Source: VRUE01 sp963697915 (GTDB lineage Bacteria > Actinomycetota > Thermoleophilia > Solirubrobacterales > 70-9). Taken from it: 64,000 nucleotides of DNA. Location: assembly GCA_963697915.1 (NCBI GenBank), contig OY969103.1, forward strand, positions 868,001-932,000, in the 5' to 3' direction. The notes beneath the pieces are model-generated. The model saw only the letters and a list, made by a program, of their open reading frames with translations, did no database searches and was not told the origin of the DNA. Position 1 is the stretch's first letter. Each line of letters starts with the position of its first letter. Made by a program: the position numbers and the translations under genes. Below are positions 39,667-48,095 of the stretch, piece by piece.

Positions 39667-41079
39667 TCAGGGCACCCGATGCACCTCGAAAAGGTTGGTC
39701 CCCAGCTCCTGGTCCCGCATCCCGGCGACGATCGCGATCAGGTCGCCCGAGGAGGCGACGCCATGGCGGGCGGCGAGCGCCGCGCAGTCGTCGAGCAGGT
39801 CGCGCACGTCGGCCTCGTGCTCGCTGCGGATCGCCCTGACGCCGAATAGGAGGTTGAGGCGGCGCGCGGTCTCGATCCGCGGCGAGACCGCCAGCACCGG
39901 CACGTTGGGCCGGTGAGCGGAGACCAGCCGCGCCGTGCGCCCGCTCGTCGTCGGCACCACCATCGCCGCCAGGTTGAGCCGGTAGACGGCGCCGACGGCG
40001 CTCTGCGCGACCGAGTCGGCGACGTCCTGGGTGGTCTGGTCGGTGCGGGTGAAGAGCCACTCGCCGTAGGGAAGGTCGGGCTCGGTCGCGCGGGCGATCC
40101 GGTCCATCACCCGCACCGCCTCGGCCGGGTGCTGGCCGACGGCGGTCTCCTCGGAGAGCATCACCGCGTCGGTGCCGTCGAAGATCGCGTTGGCGACGTC
40201 GGTCACCTCAGCCCGCGTCGGGCGCCGCTCGGTCACCATCGAGGCCAGCATCTGGGTCGCGGTGATCGCCGGTTTCGAGCGCTGGCCGGCGGCGCGGATC
40301 AGCCGCTTCTGGACGACCGGCACCTGCTCCAGCGGCAGCTCGATCCCGAGATCGCCGCGGGCGACCATGATCCCACCCCCCGCCACGCGGACGATCTCCT
40401 CGATGTTGGCCGCCGCCTGCGGCTTCTCGATCTTGGCGATCAGCGGGATGTCGGCGCCCAGCTCGCGCAGCCGCTCGTTGACCGGCTCGAGGTCGGCGGC
40501 GGTGGAGACGAACGACATCGCCAGCAGGTCGATCCCCTGCTCGACCGCGAACTCGACCCAGCCGAGGTCGCCCGCGGTCGCCGCCTGCGCGGTGGCGCCG
40601 GGGATGTTCATCCCCTTGTGTGAGGAGAGCGTGCCGCCGACCTCGACCTCGCAGTCGACGCCGCCGTCCTCGGGCTCGCGCACGCGCAGCCGGATCGCCC
40701 CGTCGGCGAGGTAGACGAGCTCGTCCTCGTGCAATGCGGTGACGCCGGGCCAGTCGACCGGGATCGTCGCGGCGTCGCCCTCGATCTGCTTCGGGGTCAG
40801 CTGCACGTGCATCCCCGTCTCCAGCTCGGCGACGTCGTCGCGCAGCTGGCCGATGCGCAGCTTCGGCCCGGGCAGGTCGCCGAGCACCGCGACCTCGCGG
40901 CCGGCCCGCTCGCTCGCCGTCCGGATCGACTCGACCGTGCGCGCGTGGCGGTCGAGATCGGAGTGGGAGAAATTGAGGCGCAGGACGTCGGCGCCGGCGG
41001 TAATCAGCTCAACCAGGACCTCCTCATCCCAGCTGGCCGGGCCAACGGTGGCGATGATCTTGGTCCGTCTGGCGTGCAT
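39667..41079 (-). CDS. pyk: Pyruvate kinase
   Basis: Last step of glycolysis (PEP + ADP to pyruvate + ATP). 470 residues. 'KIIATVGPASWDEEVLVELI', 'RLNFSHSDLDRHARTVESIR', catalytic 'LIAKIEKPQAAANIEEIVRV' (Lys), 'GIMVARGDLGIELPLEQVPV', 'RPTRAEVTDVANAIFDGTDA', and the allosteric C-domain. TACAGT 14 nt upstream of the ATG. Divergent from the P450 gene with a 59-bp shared promoter gap. Confidence 0.95.
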   Translation of the reverse strand: MHARRTKIIATVGPASWDEEVLVELITAGADVLRLNFSHSDLDRHARTVESIRTASERAGREVAVLGDLPGPKLRIGQLRDDVAELETGMHVQLTPKQIEGDAATIPVDWPGVTALHEDELVYLADGAIRLRVREPEDGGVDCEVEVGGTLSSHKGMNIPGATAQAATAGDLGWVEFAVEQGIDLLAMSFVSTAADLEPVNERLRELGADIPLIAKIEKPQAAANIEEIVRVAGGGIMVARGDLGIELPLEQVPVVQKRLIRAAGQRSKPAITATQMLASMVTERRPTRAEVTDVANAIFDGTDAVMLSEETAVGQHPAEAVRVMDRIARATEPDLPYGEWLFTRTDQTTQDVADSVAQSAVGAVYRLNLAAMVVPTTSGRTARLVSAHRPNVPVLAVSPRIETARRLNLLFGVRAIRSEHEADVRDLLDDCAALAARHGVASSGDLIAIVAGMRDQELGTNLFEVHRVP

Positions 41080-41138
41080 GCGTCACATGACTGTAGAGAG
41101 TGCTTGATTCGACATCGATCTGTGTAACACTTCCCCGC

Positions 41139-42617
41139 ATGAACCCGACGACCGAGACCGCGCCTGCCGAGACCAAAACCGCGACCGAGGCCGAGCCGAA
41201 GGCCGCCGCCCAACCCGAGGCCCAACCCGCCCCGGCCAACAACCTGGTCGGCGAGGCGCCGCCCTCCCCCGCCGGCCCGATCGAGGCCGCCGAGGCCGCC
41301 TCGATGCCGACACCGCCGATGGTCCGGCTGCCGGCCTTGCTGCAGACGCTGCGCTTCAACCAGCGCCAGATCGAGTACGTCTTCCGTGCCCGGCGCGAAC
41401 TCGGCGAAGTCTTCCGCCTGCGCGGGATGATCCCCGGCCACCCGGTCATCACCAGCCACCCCGACCACGTGCGCTCGCTGTTCACGGCGAAACCGGAGCA
41501 GGCCCCCTCGCTGACCGGCGAGTCGCCGCTGCGGCCGATCGTCGGGCCCAACTCGGTCCTCACCGCGATCGGCCCCCGCCACATGCGCCAGCGCAAACTG
41601 CTGCTGCCCCCCTTCCACGGCGAGGCGATCGAGCAGTACATGCAGATGATCGCCGACGCCGCCGAGCGCGAGATCGACCGCTGGCCGCTCGACCGCCCCA
41701 TCGCCCTGGCGCCCCGCATGCAGGCGATCACGCTCGACGTGATCATGGCCGGGATCTTCGGCATCGAGGGCAAGCCGGAGCGCGGCACCCCCGAGGCCTG
41801 GCTGCGCTTCGCGACCAAGCGCCTGGTCGCGGCCTCGACCTGGCCGCTCGCCCAGGTCGCCGAGCTGATGAACCTCAACCGCGACGAGCCGGTCGGCTTC
41901 ACCAAGATCGGCCTGGAAGCGCTCGACCGCCCGACCTACGCCGTGATCGCCCGCCGGCGCAAGGCAGACGACCTCGGCGAGCGCCGCGACATCCTCTCCC
42001 TGCTGCTGCAGGCGACCACCGAGGATGGCCAAGAGCTGACCGACAAAGAAGTGCGCGACGAGCTCCTCACCCTGGTCCTCGCCGGCCACGAGACGACCGC
42101 CAACTCGCTCTCCTGGACGTGGGAGCGCCTGGTCCGCACCCCGGACGCCTACGACGCCCTGCGCGACGCCGTCCGCGGCGAGGGCGACTCCGAGGAGCAG
42201 ATCGAGTCGACGATCATCGAGGGCATGCGCTCGCGCCCGGTGATCCCGATCATCGGGCGGCGCGTGATGGTCCCCTGGCGCCTCGGCGAGTACGCCGTCG
42301 CCGCCGACACGCCGGTGACGATGAGCATCCTGCTGATCCACCACCGCGAGGACCTCTACCCCGAACCGTTCGAGTTCCGCCCCGAGCGCTGGCACGGCCG
42401 CAAGCCGGGCACCTACGAGTGGATCCCCTTCGGCGGCGGCATCCGCCGCTGCCTCGGCGCTTCCCTGGCGATGGCCGAGCAGCGGGTCGTGCTGGAGACG
42501 ATGGCCCGCCGCCTCGACCTCGAAGCGGACACGCCCGAGCCCGAGCGCGCCGTGCACCGCAACGTGACGATGATCCCCTCGCGCGGCGCCCGCGTGAGGA
42601 TCCGCTCGCGCGTCTGA
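41139..42617 (+). CDS. Cytochrome P450
   Basis: 492 residues. A low-complexity Ala/Pro/Glu-rich N-terminus (about 60 residues) precedes the P450 fold. I-helix 'LVLAGHETTANSLSW', ExxR in 'EGMRSRPVIPIIGR' region, PERF-like 'FRPERWHGRK', heme loop 'PFGGGIRRCLGASLAMAE' with Cys ligand. Closest in style to CYP110/CYP197-like bacterial P450s. No redox partner adjacent. TAACAC lies 8 nt before the ATG, so apparently leaderless. Confidence 0.92.
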   Translation: MNPTTETAPAETKTATEAEPKAAAQPEAQPAPANNLVGEAPPSPAGPIEAAEAASMPTPPMVRLPALLQTLRFNQRQIEYVFRARRELGEVFRLRGMIPGHPVITSHPDHVRSLFTAKPEQAPSLTGESPLRPIVGPNSVLTAIGPRHMRQRKLLLPPFHGEAIEQYMQMIADAAEREIDRWPLDRPIALAPRMQAITLDVIMAGIFGIEGKPERGTPEAWLRFATKRLVAASTWPLAQVAELMNLNRDEPVGFTKIGLEALDRPTYAVIARRRKADDLGERRDILSLLLQATTEDGQELTDKEVRDELLTLVLAGHETTANSLSWTWERLVRTPDAYDALRDAVRGEGDSEEQIESTIIEGMRSRPVIPIIGRRVMVPWRLGEYAVAADTPVTMSILLIHHREDLYPEPFEFRPERWHGRKPGTYEWIPFGGGIRRCLGASLAMAEQRVVLETMARRLDLEADTPEPERAVHRNVTMIPSRGARVRIRSRV

Positions 42618-42683
42618 GCTCGCGCCCCTGACTTCCGGCGACTACCGTCCATAGAGGAGGTAGGCGAACCGGAAGGAGCAGCG

Positions 42684-43535
42684 ATGAGCGATCGAGACAG
42701 GTACATCCCCGGGGTTCCGTGCTGGGTGGACACGACGCAGCCCAACCCCGCCGCGGCGGTCGAGTTCTACGGCGGGCTGTTCGGGTGGGAGCTGGCGGAC
42801 GTGATGCCCGCCGACAGCCCAGGCAGGTACTTCATCGCCCAGCTAGGGGGCGGCGACGTTGCCGCGATCAGCTCGCCGGCCGAGGCGGCGCCGTCGAGCG
42901 CGACCTGGAACACCTACGTCTGGGTCGAGAGCGCCGACGAGACGGCGAGCAAGGTCGATGATGCCGGCGGCGCCGTGCTGAGCGAGCCGTTCGACGTCAT
43001 GGACGCGGGCCGGATGGCGGTGTGCGCGGACCCGGCGGGCGCCACGTTCTGCCTCTGGCAGGCAAAGCAGCACCGGGGCGCGGCGGTCGTCAACGAGCCC
43101 GGCTCGCTCAACTTCAACGACCTCTACACGCGCGACCCCGAGGGAGCGAAGGCCTTCTACCGCGCCGTCTTCGGCTGGGAGACGCTCGCCATGGACGGCG
43201 GGTTCGAGTCCTGGGCCCTGCCCGGCTACGGGAAGTTCCTCGACGAGATCAACCCGGGCACGCTCGAGCGGATGGACGAGCTGGGCGCCCCCAAGGGCTT
43301 CGCCGACGTGGTCGCCAGCCTCAACCCGATCCCCGACGACCAACCCGAGACGCCGCCGCACTGGGGCCTGACCTTCGCCGTCGACGACGCCGACGCGACC
43401 GCCGCGAAGGCGCGTGAGCTGGGCGGCACTGTCCTCGCCGAGCCGTTCGACGCGCCGTGGGTGCGGATGACGGTGATCGCCGACCCCCAGGGCGCCACCT
43501 TCACGGCGAGCAAGTTCGTCCCCGAGAACAGGTGA
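42684..43535 (+). CDS. VOC (glyoxalase/bleomycin-resistance-like) protein with two domains
   Basis: 283 residues, GGAG 6 nt before the ATG. Two VOC repeats: first 'GVPCWVDTTQPNPAAAVEFY' to 'AVCADPAGATFCLWQAKQHR', second 'SLNFNDLYTRDPEGAKAFYR' to 'VIADPQGATFTASKFVPENR'. This is the CFP-30/AfsK-like duplicated form widespread in actinobacteria. Ligand unknown. tRNA-Ser follows convergently. Confidence 0.87.
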   Translation: MSDRDRYIPGVPCWVDTTQPNPAAAVEFYGGLFGWELADVMPADSPGRYFIAQLGGGDVAAISSPAEAAPSSATWNTYVWVESADETASKVDDAGGAVLSEPFDVMDAGRMAVCADPAGATFCLWQAKQHRGAAVVNEPGSLNFNDLYTRDPEGAKAFYRAVFGWETLAMDGGFESWALPGYGKFLDEINPGTLERMDELGAPKGFADVVASLNPIPDDQPETPPHWGLTFAVDDADATAAKARELGGTVLAEPFDAPWVRMTVIADPQGATFTASKFVPENR

Positions 43536-43543
43536 CCGAAGAG

Positions 43544-43632
43544 CGGAGAGGGAGGGATTCGAACCCTCGAGAGAGCTTGCGCCCCCTACTCGCTTAGCAG
43601 GCGAGTGCCTTCAGCCACTCGGCCACCTCTCC
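43544..43632 (-). tRNA. tRNA-Ser(GCT)
   Basis: 89 nt class II tRNA. Acceptor GGAGAGG/CCTCTCC, anticodon stem CTCGC/GCGAG with loop CTGCTAA (GCT), long variable arm GGGGGCGCAAGCTCTC, T-loop GGTTCGAATCC. CCA not encoded. No repeat of its end was seen nearby. Confidence 0.95.
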
Positions 43633-43685
43633 GGGGGGCAAACCTTAGCGCCGCCTCTGGGGTGCGGGGCGGTTAGGCTCAGCCC

Positions 43686-44897
43686 GTGGCGGGCGGGTCG
43701 CACAAGTCATACGAGCGCTACGAGGAGATCCTCGCCGAGGTCGAGGCGCCGTTCGCCTTCGTCGACCTCGACGCGATGGACGCCAACGCGGCCGAGATGA
43801 TCGGGCGCGGCAACGGCAAGGCGATCCGGGTGGCGAGCAAGTCGCTGCGCTGCCGGGCGCTGCTGGAGCGGGCGCTGGCCGCCGACGCGCGCTACTCCGG
43901 GCTGATGACCTTCACCCTGCCCGAGACGCTGTGGCTGGCCGAACAGGGCTTCGAGGACCTGCTGCTCGCCTACCCGACCGCCGACCTCGGGGCGCTCCGC
44001 GACCTTGCCCTGCGCTCCGCCGCCGACCCGGGCAACACCCCGATCGTGATGGTCGACTGCGCCGAGCACCTCGACGCGATCGAGTCGGTGCTCGGCGCCG
44101 ACGCGGCGCCGGTCCGGGTCTGCATCGACCTCGACGCCAGCTGGTGGGCGGCCGGCGACCGGGTCAAGGTCGGGCCCAAGCGCTCCCCCATCCACACGGT
44201 CGAGCAGGCGGTTGCCCTCGCCCGCGAGATCGAGCGGCGGCCGCAGCTCGACCTGGCCGCGCTGATGGCCTACGAGGGCCAGATCGCGGGGGTCGGCGAC
44301 GAACCGCCGGGCCGGCGCCTGCGCGGTGCCGCGATCCGCTTCATGCAGCGCCGCTCCGCCGCCGAGCTGGCCGACCGGCGCGGCGCCGTCGTCGCCGCGA
44401 TCCGCGAGTTCGCCGAGCTGCCGATCGTCAACGGCGGCGGCACCGGCAGCCTCGAGCTGACCGGCTCCGAGGCCTGGGTCACCGAGCTGACCGCCGGCTC
44501 CGGCTTCTACGCGCCGACCCTCTTCGATCACTACAGCCGCTTCACGCTGACGCCGGCGGCCGGGTTCGTGATGCCGGTGGTGCGCAAGCCGGCGCCGGGC
44601 GTGGCGACGGCGCTCGGCGGCGGCTACCTCGCCTCGGGCCCGGGCGAGCCCTCGCGTGTCCCCTCACCCTGGCTGCCGGCCGGCCTCAGCCTCGACTCCG
44701 ACGAGGGCGCCGGCGAGGTGCAGACGCCGCTGCTCGGGCCGCCGGCCGCGCGGCTCTCGATCGGCGACCGGGCCTACTTCCGCCACGCCAAGGCAGGCGA
44801 GCTCTGCGAGCGCTTCGACGTCCTCCACCTGGTCCAGGGCGACGAGATCGTCGACGTCGTCCCGACCTACCGCGGCGACGGCAAAACCTTCCTCTAG
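43686..44897 (+). CDS. PLP-dependent amino acid deaminase/aldolase (alanine racemase-like fold)
   Basis: 403 residues, GTG start, TAGGCT 6 nt upstream. N-terminal TIM barrel with PLP Lys in 'AIRVASKSLRCRALLERAL', phosphate loop 'LPIVNGGGTGSLELTG', and C-terminal beta domain 'TPAAGFVMPVVRKPAPGVAT', 'RFDVLHLVQGDEIVDVVPTY'. It belongs with D-threonine aldolase/D-serine dehydratase-like proteins. Adjacent to the sugar-lactone oxidase (convergent, 6 bp); the same pairing is common in actinobacteria (recollection, not verified). Confidence 0.85.
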   Translation: MAGGSHKSYERYEEILAEVEAPFAFVDLDAMDANAAEMIGRGNGKAIRVASKSLRCRALLERALAADARYSGLMTFTLPETLWLAEQGFEDLLLAYPTADLGALRDLALRSAADPGNTPIVMVDCAEHLDAIESVLGADAAPVRVCIDLDASWWAAGDRVKVGPKRSPIHTVEQAVALAREIERRPQLDLAALMAYEGQIAGVGDEPPGRRLRGAAIRFMQRRSAAELADRRGAVVAAIREFAELPIVNGGGTGSLELTGSEAWVTELTAGSGFYAPTLFDHYSRFTLTPAAGFVMPVVRKPAPGVATALGGGYLASGPGEPSRVPSPWLPAGLSLDSDEGAGEVQTPLLGPPAARLSIGDRAYFRHAKAGELCERFDVLHLVQGDEIVDVVPTYRGDGKTFL

Positions 44898-44903
44898 GCC
44901 GGA

Positions 44904-46202
44904 CTAAGTGCCCAGCACGCGCCGGGCGTACTCGTTGCTGAAGACCCGCTTGGGGTCGAGCTCGTCGCGGGCGGCCTGGTACTTGTCCCACTCGGGGAAG
45001 CGCGGCGCCAGCGTCTCCGCGGTCTGGAAGTGGCGCTTGCCCCAGTGGGGGCGCCCCTGGTACTCGTTCATGATCGCCTCGACCGCCTCGAAGTAGGGGC
45101 GCCACTCCATCCCCCGGTACTGGTGGACGGCGATGTAGACGGTGTCGCGCTCGTAGGAGGGGCTGAGCAGCCCGTCGTCGCCGGCGACCACCCGCACCTC
45201 GATCGGGAAGAAGACCGGGTAGCGGTTGCTCCGCACCCACTCGATCACCCGCCGCACCGCCTCGGGGCCGTGCTCGCGCGGCACCCCGTACTCCATCTCG
45301 GTGAAGCGCACGTTGCGCACGTTGGCGAAGACGTTGTGGCTGTGGTCGGTGGTCTTGCCGCCCGAGGCGAGTGCCGCGGCAAGCCGTGAGAGCGAGGGGA
45401 TCGCCCGCGGGAACAGCTTGCCGGCCTTCGAGATCGCGTCGAGGGCCCAGTTCTCGAGCACCATGTCGTTGAGGTACGTCGCGACCCGGTTGCGCGGCCG
45501 GGCCGGGCCGTCGACCCGGTTGCGCTCGAGCACCAGCGCCTTGTCGGCATAGGGGAAGGTGAAGAGCTCGAAGTGGTCGTGGGCGTCGGCGCGCTCGTCG
45601 AAGCTGTCGAGCACCTCGTCGCGCGGCAGCGGCTTGTCGATCCGCTCGAGGACGAAGGCGGGGACGCAGCGCAGGGTCACCGCCGAGATCGCGCCGAGGG
45701 CGCCGACGCTGACCCGCGCCGCGCGCAGCAGGTCGGCCTCTGACTTGTCCAGCTCGCGCAGCTCGCCGCTGCCGGTGACCAGCTCGATCGCCTCGACCTG
45801 GGCGGAGATGTTGCGCAGCTTGGCACCGGTGCCGTGGGTGGCGGTGGAGATCGCCCCGGAGATCGTCTGGCGGTCGATGTCGCCGAGGTTCTCCTGGGCC
45901 AGGCCGAGCCCGCGCAGCACCTCGTTGAGCTCGGCGATCACGGTGCCGCCGCCGACCTTGACCAGGCCCGAGGCGGGGTCGGCGTCGAGCGCGCCGTGCA
46001 GCGCGGCGAGGTCGATCATCGTGTCGTCGGTCATCGCCGCCTCGGTGAAGGAGTGGCGGCTGCCGGTGACGCTGACCTCGCGGCCAGCCTCGGCCGCGCT
46101 GGCTACCGCCGCCGCCAGCTCGTCGCGATCGCGCGGCCGCACGACCTGCCGCGGCTGGCAGCGTTGATCGCCCGCCCAGTTGCTCCAAACGTTGTCCCCC
46201 AC
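44904..46202 (-). CDS. FAD-linked aldonolactone oxidase (D-arabinono-1,4-lactone oxidase type)
   Basis: 432 residues. PCMH FAD domain with 'VSVTGSRHSFTEAAMTDDTM', 'GDIDRQTISGAISTATHGTG', and the ALO C-terminal domain ending 'GRPHWGKRHFQTAETLAPRF', 'ARDELDPKRVFSNEYARRVL'. HWGKxH is diagnostic. Oxidises sugar-derived lactones or alditols with O2 or another acceptor. GTG 46202 with TAGCTT 8 nt upstream. Confidence 0.9.
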   Translation of the reverse strand: MGDNVWSNWAGDQRCQPRQVVRPRDRDELAAAVASAAEAGREVSVTGSRHSFTEAAMTDDTMIDLAALHGALDADPASGLVKVGGGTVIAELNEVLRGLGLAQENLGDIDRQTISGAISTATHGTGAKLRNISAQVEAIELVTGSGELRELDKSEADLLRAARVSVGALGAISAVTLRCVPAFVLERIDKPLPRDEVLDSFDERADAHDHFELFTFPYADKALVLERNRVDGPARPRNRVATYLNDMVLENWALDAISKAGKLFPRAIPSLSRLAAALASGGKTTDHSHNVFANVRNVRFTEMEYGVPREHGPEAVRRVIEWVRSNRYPVFFPIEVRVVAGDDGLLSPSYERDTVYIAVHQYRGMEWRPYFEAVEAIMNEYQGRPHWGKRHFQTAETLAPRFPEWDKYQAARDELDPKRVFSNEYARRVLGT

Positions 46203-46213
46203 GCCGCGTAAAG

Positions 46214-47365
46214 CTACCCGGCAGCCCCGGCGGGCTGCAGCGTGAGCGTGCGAAAGGCGTAGGCCGAGGTGACGAGAAGCAGCGCGGCGACGGCCAGCGT
46301 CGGCAGCGCGAAACCGACGGCGCTCGCCGCCGCCCCGCCCGCCAGACCGCCGACGGTCTGGCCCGACGCCCAGGCGGTGTTGGAAAGACCGGCGGCGAAG
46401 CCCTGATGGAGGCCGCTCTCGTCAGCGGTCTCCGAGAGCAGGGTCATCGCCGGGGCGAAGCAGATGCCGGCGCCGAACGAGGCCATGACCAGCGCGGCCA
46501 GCACCGGCCCCAGCGCCTGGGCGGCCGCCAACCCCACCATCGCGACGGCGCAGACCGCGGTACCGACGACGAACGGTGTGCGCCGCCCGACCCGGTCCGA
46601 GTAGCGCCCCGAGATCGGCGCCAGAGTGGCCTCGATCGCCGCCCCGGTGACGAAACCGCCGGCGATCGCCAGGTGACCGCCGCCGAGGTCGTCGATGCGC
46701 AGCGGCACCAGGACCTCGATCGTGCCGAACAGCAGCGAGGGAACGGCGACGAAACCCGTCGCAACCAGGATCGGGCGGCTGAGGATGGTCGCCGCCACCT
46801 CGCGCAGCGGCTGCTGCTCCGCCTGCCCAGGCGCCGGCAGGCGCGCCGCGAAGCCGGCGAGGACGAGGGCGACCCCGAGGACCGCGCCGAAGACCACCTC
46901 GGTGCCGACCTCGGCGGCGATCGCGCCCAGGATCGGGCCGAGCAGGGCGCCGGCGACCGCGGTGCCGAGCACCGTCCCGATCACCGAGCCACGCTGCTCG
47001 GCGGGCGAGCTGATGATCAACCAGGCCAGCGCCCCTGACCAGATGAACGCCCCGGCGACACCCTGGACGAAGCGGGCGACGTCGAGCAAGAGGATGTTCT
47101 GGCCGAAACCGAAGACGACGCTCGAGACCCCGAGCACGACGAGCCCGATGATCACCGTGCGCTGCGGCCCGATTCGCGTCGCCACCCATCCCGCGGGCAA
47201 CGAGGCGAGCAGGGTTCCGGCGGCGTAGGAGGCGGCGAGGATCCCAGCCTCCGCCTCGCTCAGCCCGAACTCGTCCGCGTAATCGGGCAGCAACGGCGCG
47301 ATCGCGGCGAAGAAGGCGACGTCGAAGAAGATGATCGTCGAGGCGAGGAAGATCAATCGGCGCAT
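46214..47365 (-). CDS. MFS transporter (12-TMS, DHA1 type)
   Basis: 383 residues, 12 predicted helices. Opening 'FFDVAFFAAIAPLLPDYADE', motif A-like 'LPAGWVATRIGPQRTVIIG', second-half 'PISGRYSDRVGRRTPFVVGT'. Drug or metabolite efflux; substrate not predictable. 11 bp from the lactone oxidase gene on the same strand but that gene has its own -10. Confidence 0.86.
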   Translation of the reverse strand: MRRLIFLASTIIFFDVAFFAAIAPLLPDYADEFGLSEAEAGILAASYAAGTLLASLPAGWVATRIGPQRTVIIGLVVLGVSSVVFGFGQNILLLDVARFVQGVAGAFIWSGALAWLIISSPAEQRGSVIGTVLGTAVAGALLGPILGAIAAEVGTEVVFGAVLGVALVLAGFAARLPAPGQAEQQPLREVAATILSRPILVATGFVAVPSLLFGTIEVLVPLRIDDLGGGHLAIAGGFVTGAAIEATLAPISGRYSDRVGRRTPFVVGTAVCAVAMVGLAAAQALGPVLAALVMASFGAGICFAPAMTLLSETADESGLHQGFAAGLSNTAWASGQTVGGLAGGAAASAVGFALPTLAVAALLLVTSAYAFRTLTLQPAGAAG

Positions 47366-47391
47366 CGCCCCTATCCTGGCCGAAGTGCCCC

Positions 47392-47480
47392 GGAGGGGTG
47401 GCAGAGCGGTTGAATGCGGCGGCCTTGAAAGCCGTTAGGCGTCGTAAGGCGTCTCGTGGGTTCGAATCCCACCCCCTCCG
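47392..47480 (+). tRNA. tRNA-Ser(TGA)
   Basis: 89 nt class II tRNA. Acceptor GGAGGGG/CCCCTCC, anticodon stem CGGC/GCCG with loop CTTGAAA (TGA), variable arm, T-loop GGTTCGAATCC. Followed by a mobile-gene region, so a likely integration site although no duplicated 3' end was found within the window. Confidence 0.95.
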
Positions 47481-47492
47481 CTTATAGAGCCA

Positions 47493-47516
47493 CATTCGGC
47501 TTATCAGAGCCGAATG
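47493..47516. terminator. Hairpin after tRNA-Ser(TGA)
   Basis: CATTCGGCT (47493-47501) pairs with AGCCGAATG (47508-47516), loop 6 nt. Probably the tRNA transcript's terminator. Confidence 0.65.
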
Positions 47517-47642
47517 CGGCGTTCATCGAGGGCCGTTCTCGATCCGATTGTCTCCGACTGAATCCGGCTGTTTGGGTGGCACGACGGTGGCACAGGGACC
47601 CCCAGATCAGCCGATCCGAAACCGCCGATAGGGTCGCCAACC

Positions 47643-47876
47643 GTGAGTCAGTTCCCGACGATGAAGGCAAAGCGCCTCCTGGCGGTCCTCGAACGCAAGC
47701 CGCTCGGCTACCGCGTCGTCCGTCAATCCGGATCGCATCGGCGCATGGAGGCCCAAGGCCGCCCTCCGCTCACCTTCGCCTTCCACGACAAGGCGACGAT
47801 CCCCTCCGGCCTGGTCCGCAAGATTCTGACCCGCGATGCCGGACTTGCCGAAGACGAAGCCCTGAAGCTACTCTGA
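47643..47876 (+). CDS. hicA: HicA mRNA-interferase toxin
   Basis: 77 residues from GTG 47643; ATG 47661 is possible. dsRBD-like HicA fold: 'KRLLAVLERKPLGYRVVRQS', catalytic His in 'GSHRRMEAQG', 'PPLTFAFHDKATIPSGLVRK', 'LTRDAGLAEDEALKLL'. Blocks translation by cutting mRNA. Paired with hicB 12 bp downstream (toxin first, as usual for HicAB). Confidence 0.9.
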   Translation: MSQFPTMKAKRLLAVLERKPLGYRVVRQSGSHRRMEAQGRPPLTFAFHDKATIPSGLVRKILTRDAGLAEDEALKLL

Positions 47877-47888
47877 AGCGGAGAACCG

Positions 47889-48086
47889 ATGGAGACCGTG
47901 CGCGTCATTTATCACCACGAGAAAGACGGCTGGTGGGCCGAGTCCCCCGACGTTGACGGCTGGTCAGCCGCTGGCGAGACCTACGCCGAGGTCGTCAAGC
48001 TCGCCGAGGAGGGCGTGCCATTCGCCCTCGGCCACGATGCCGCTCTAGAGCACTACGTGCCCGCTGGCGAGCACGTCGCGGCCTGA
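47889..48086 (+). CDS. hicB: HicB antitoxin
   Basis: 65 residues, GGAG upstream. The HicB N-terminal partial-RNaseH fold: 'VIYHHEKDGWWAESPDVDGW', 'SAAGETYAEVVKLAEEGVPF'. There is no C-terminal DNA-binding tail, so this is the short HicB form, and operon autoregulation by a HicB helix-turn-helix is not expected. Confidence 0.87.
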   Translation: METVRVIYHHEKDGWWAESPDVDGWSAAGETYAEVVKLAEEGVPFALGHDAALEHYVPAGEHVAA

Positions 48087-48095
48087 CCACCCTCC

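Noticed and set aside
43544..43632. tRNA-Ser(GCT) as another integration site
   Set aside because: Flanked directly by normal chromosomal genes with no repeat or mobile genes.
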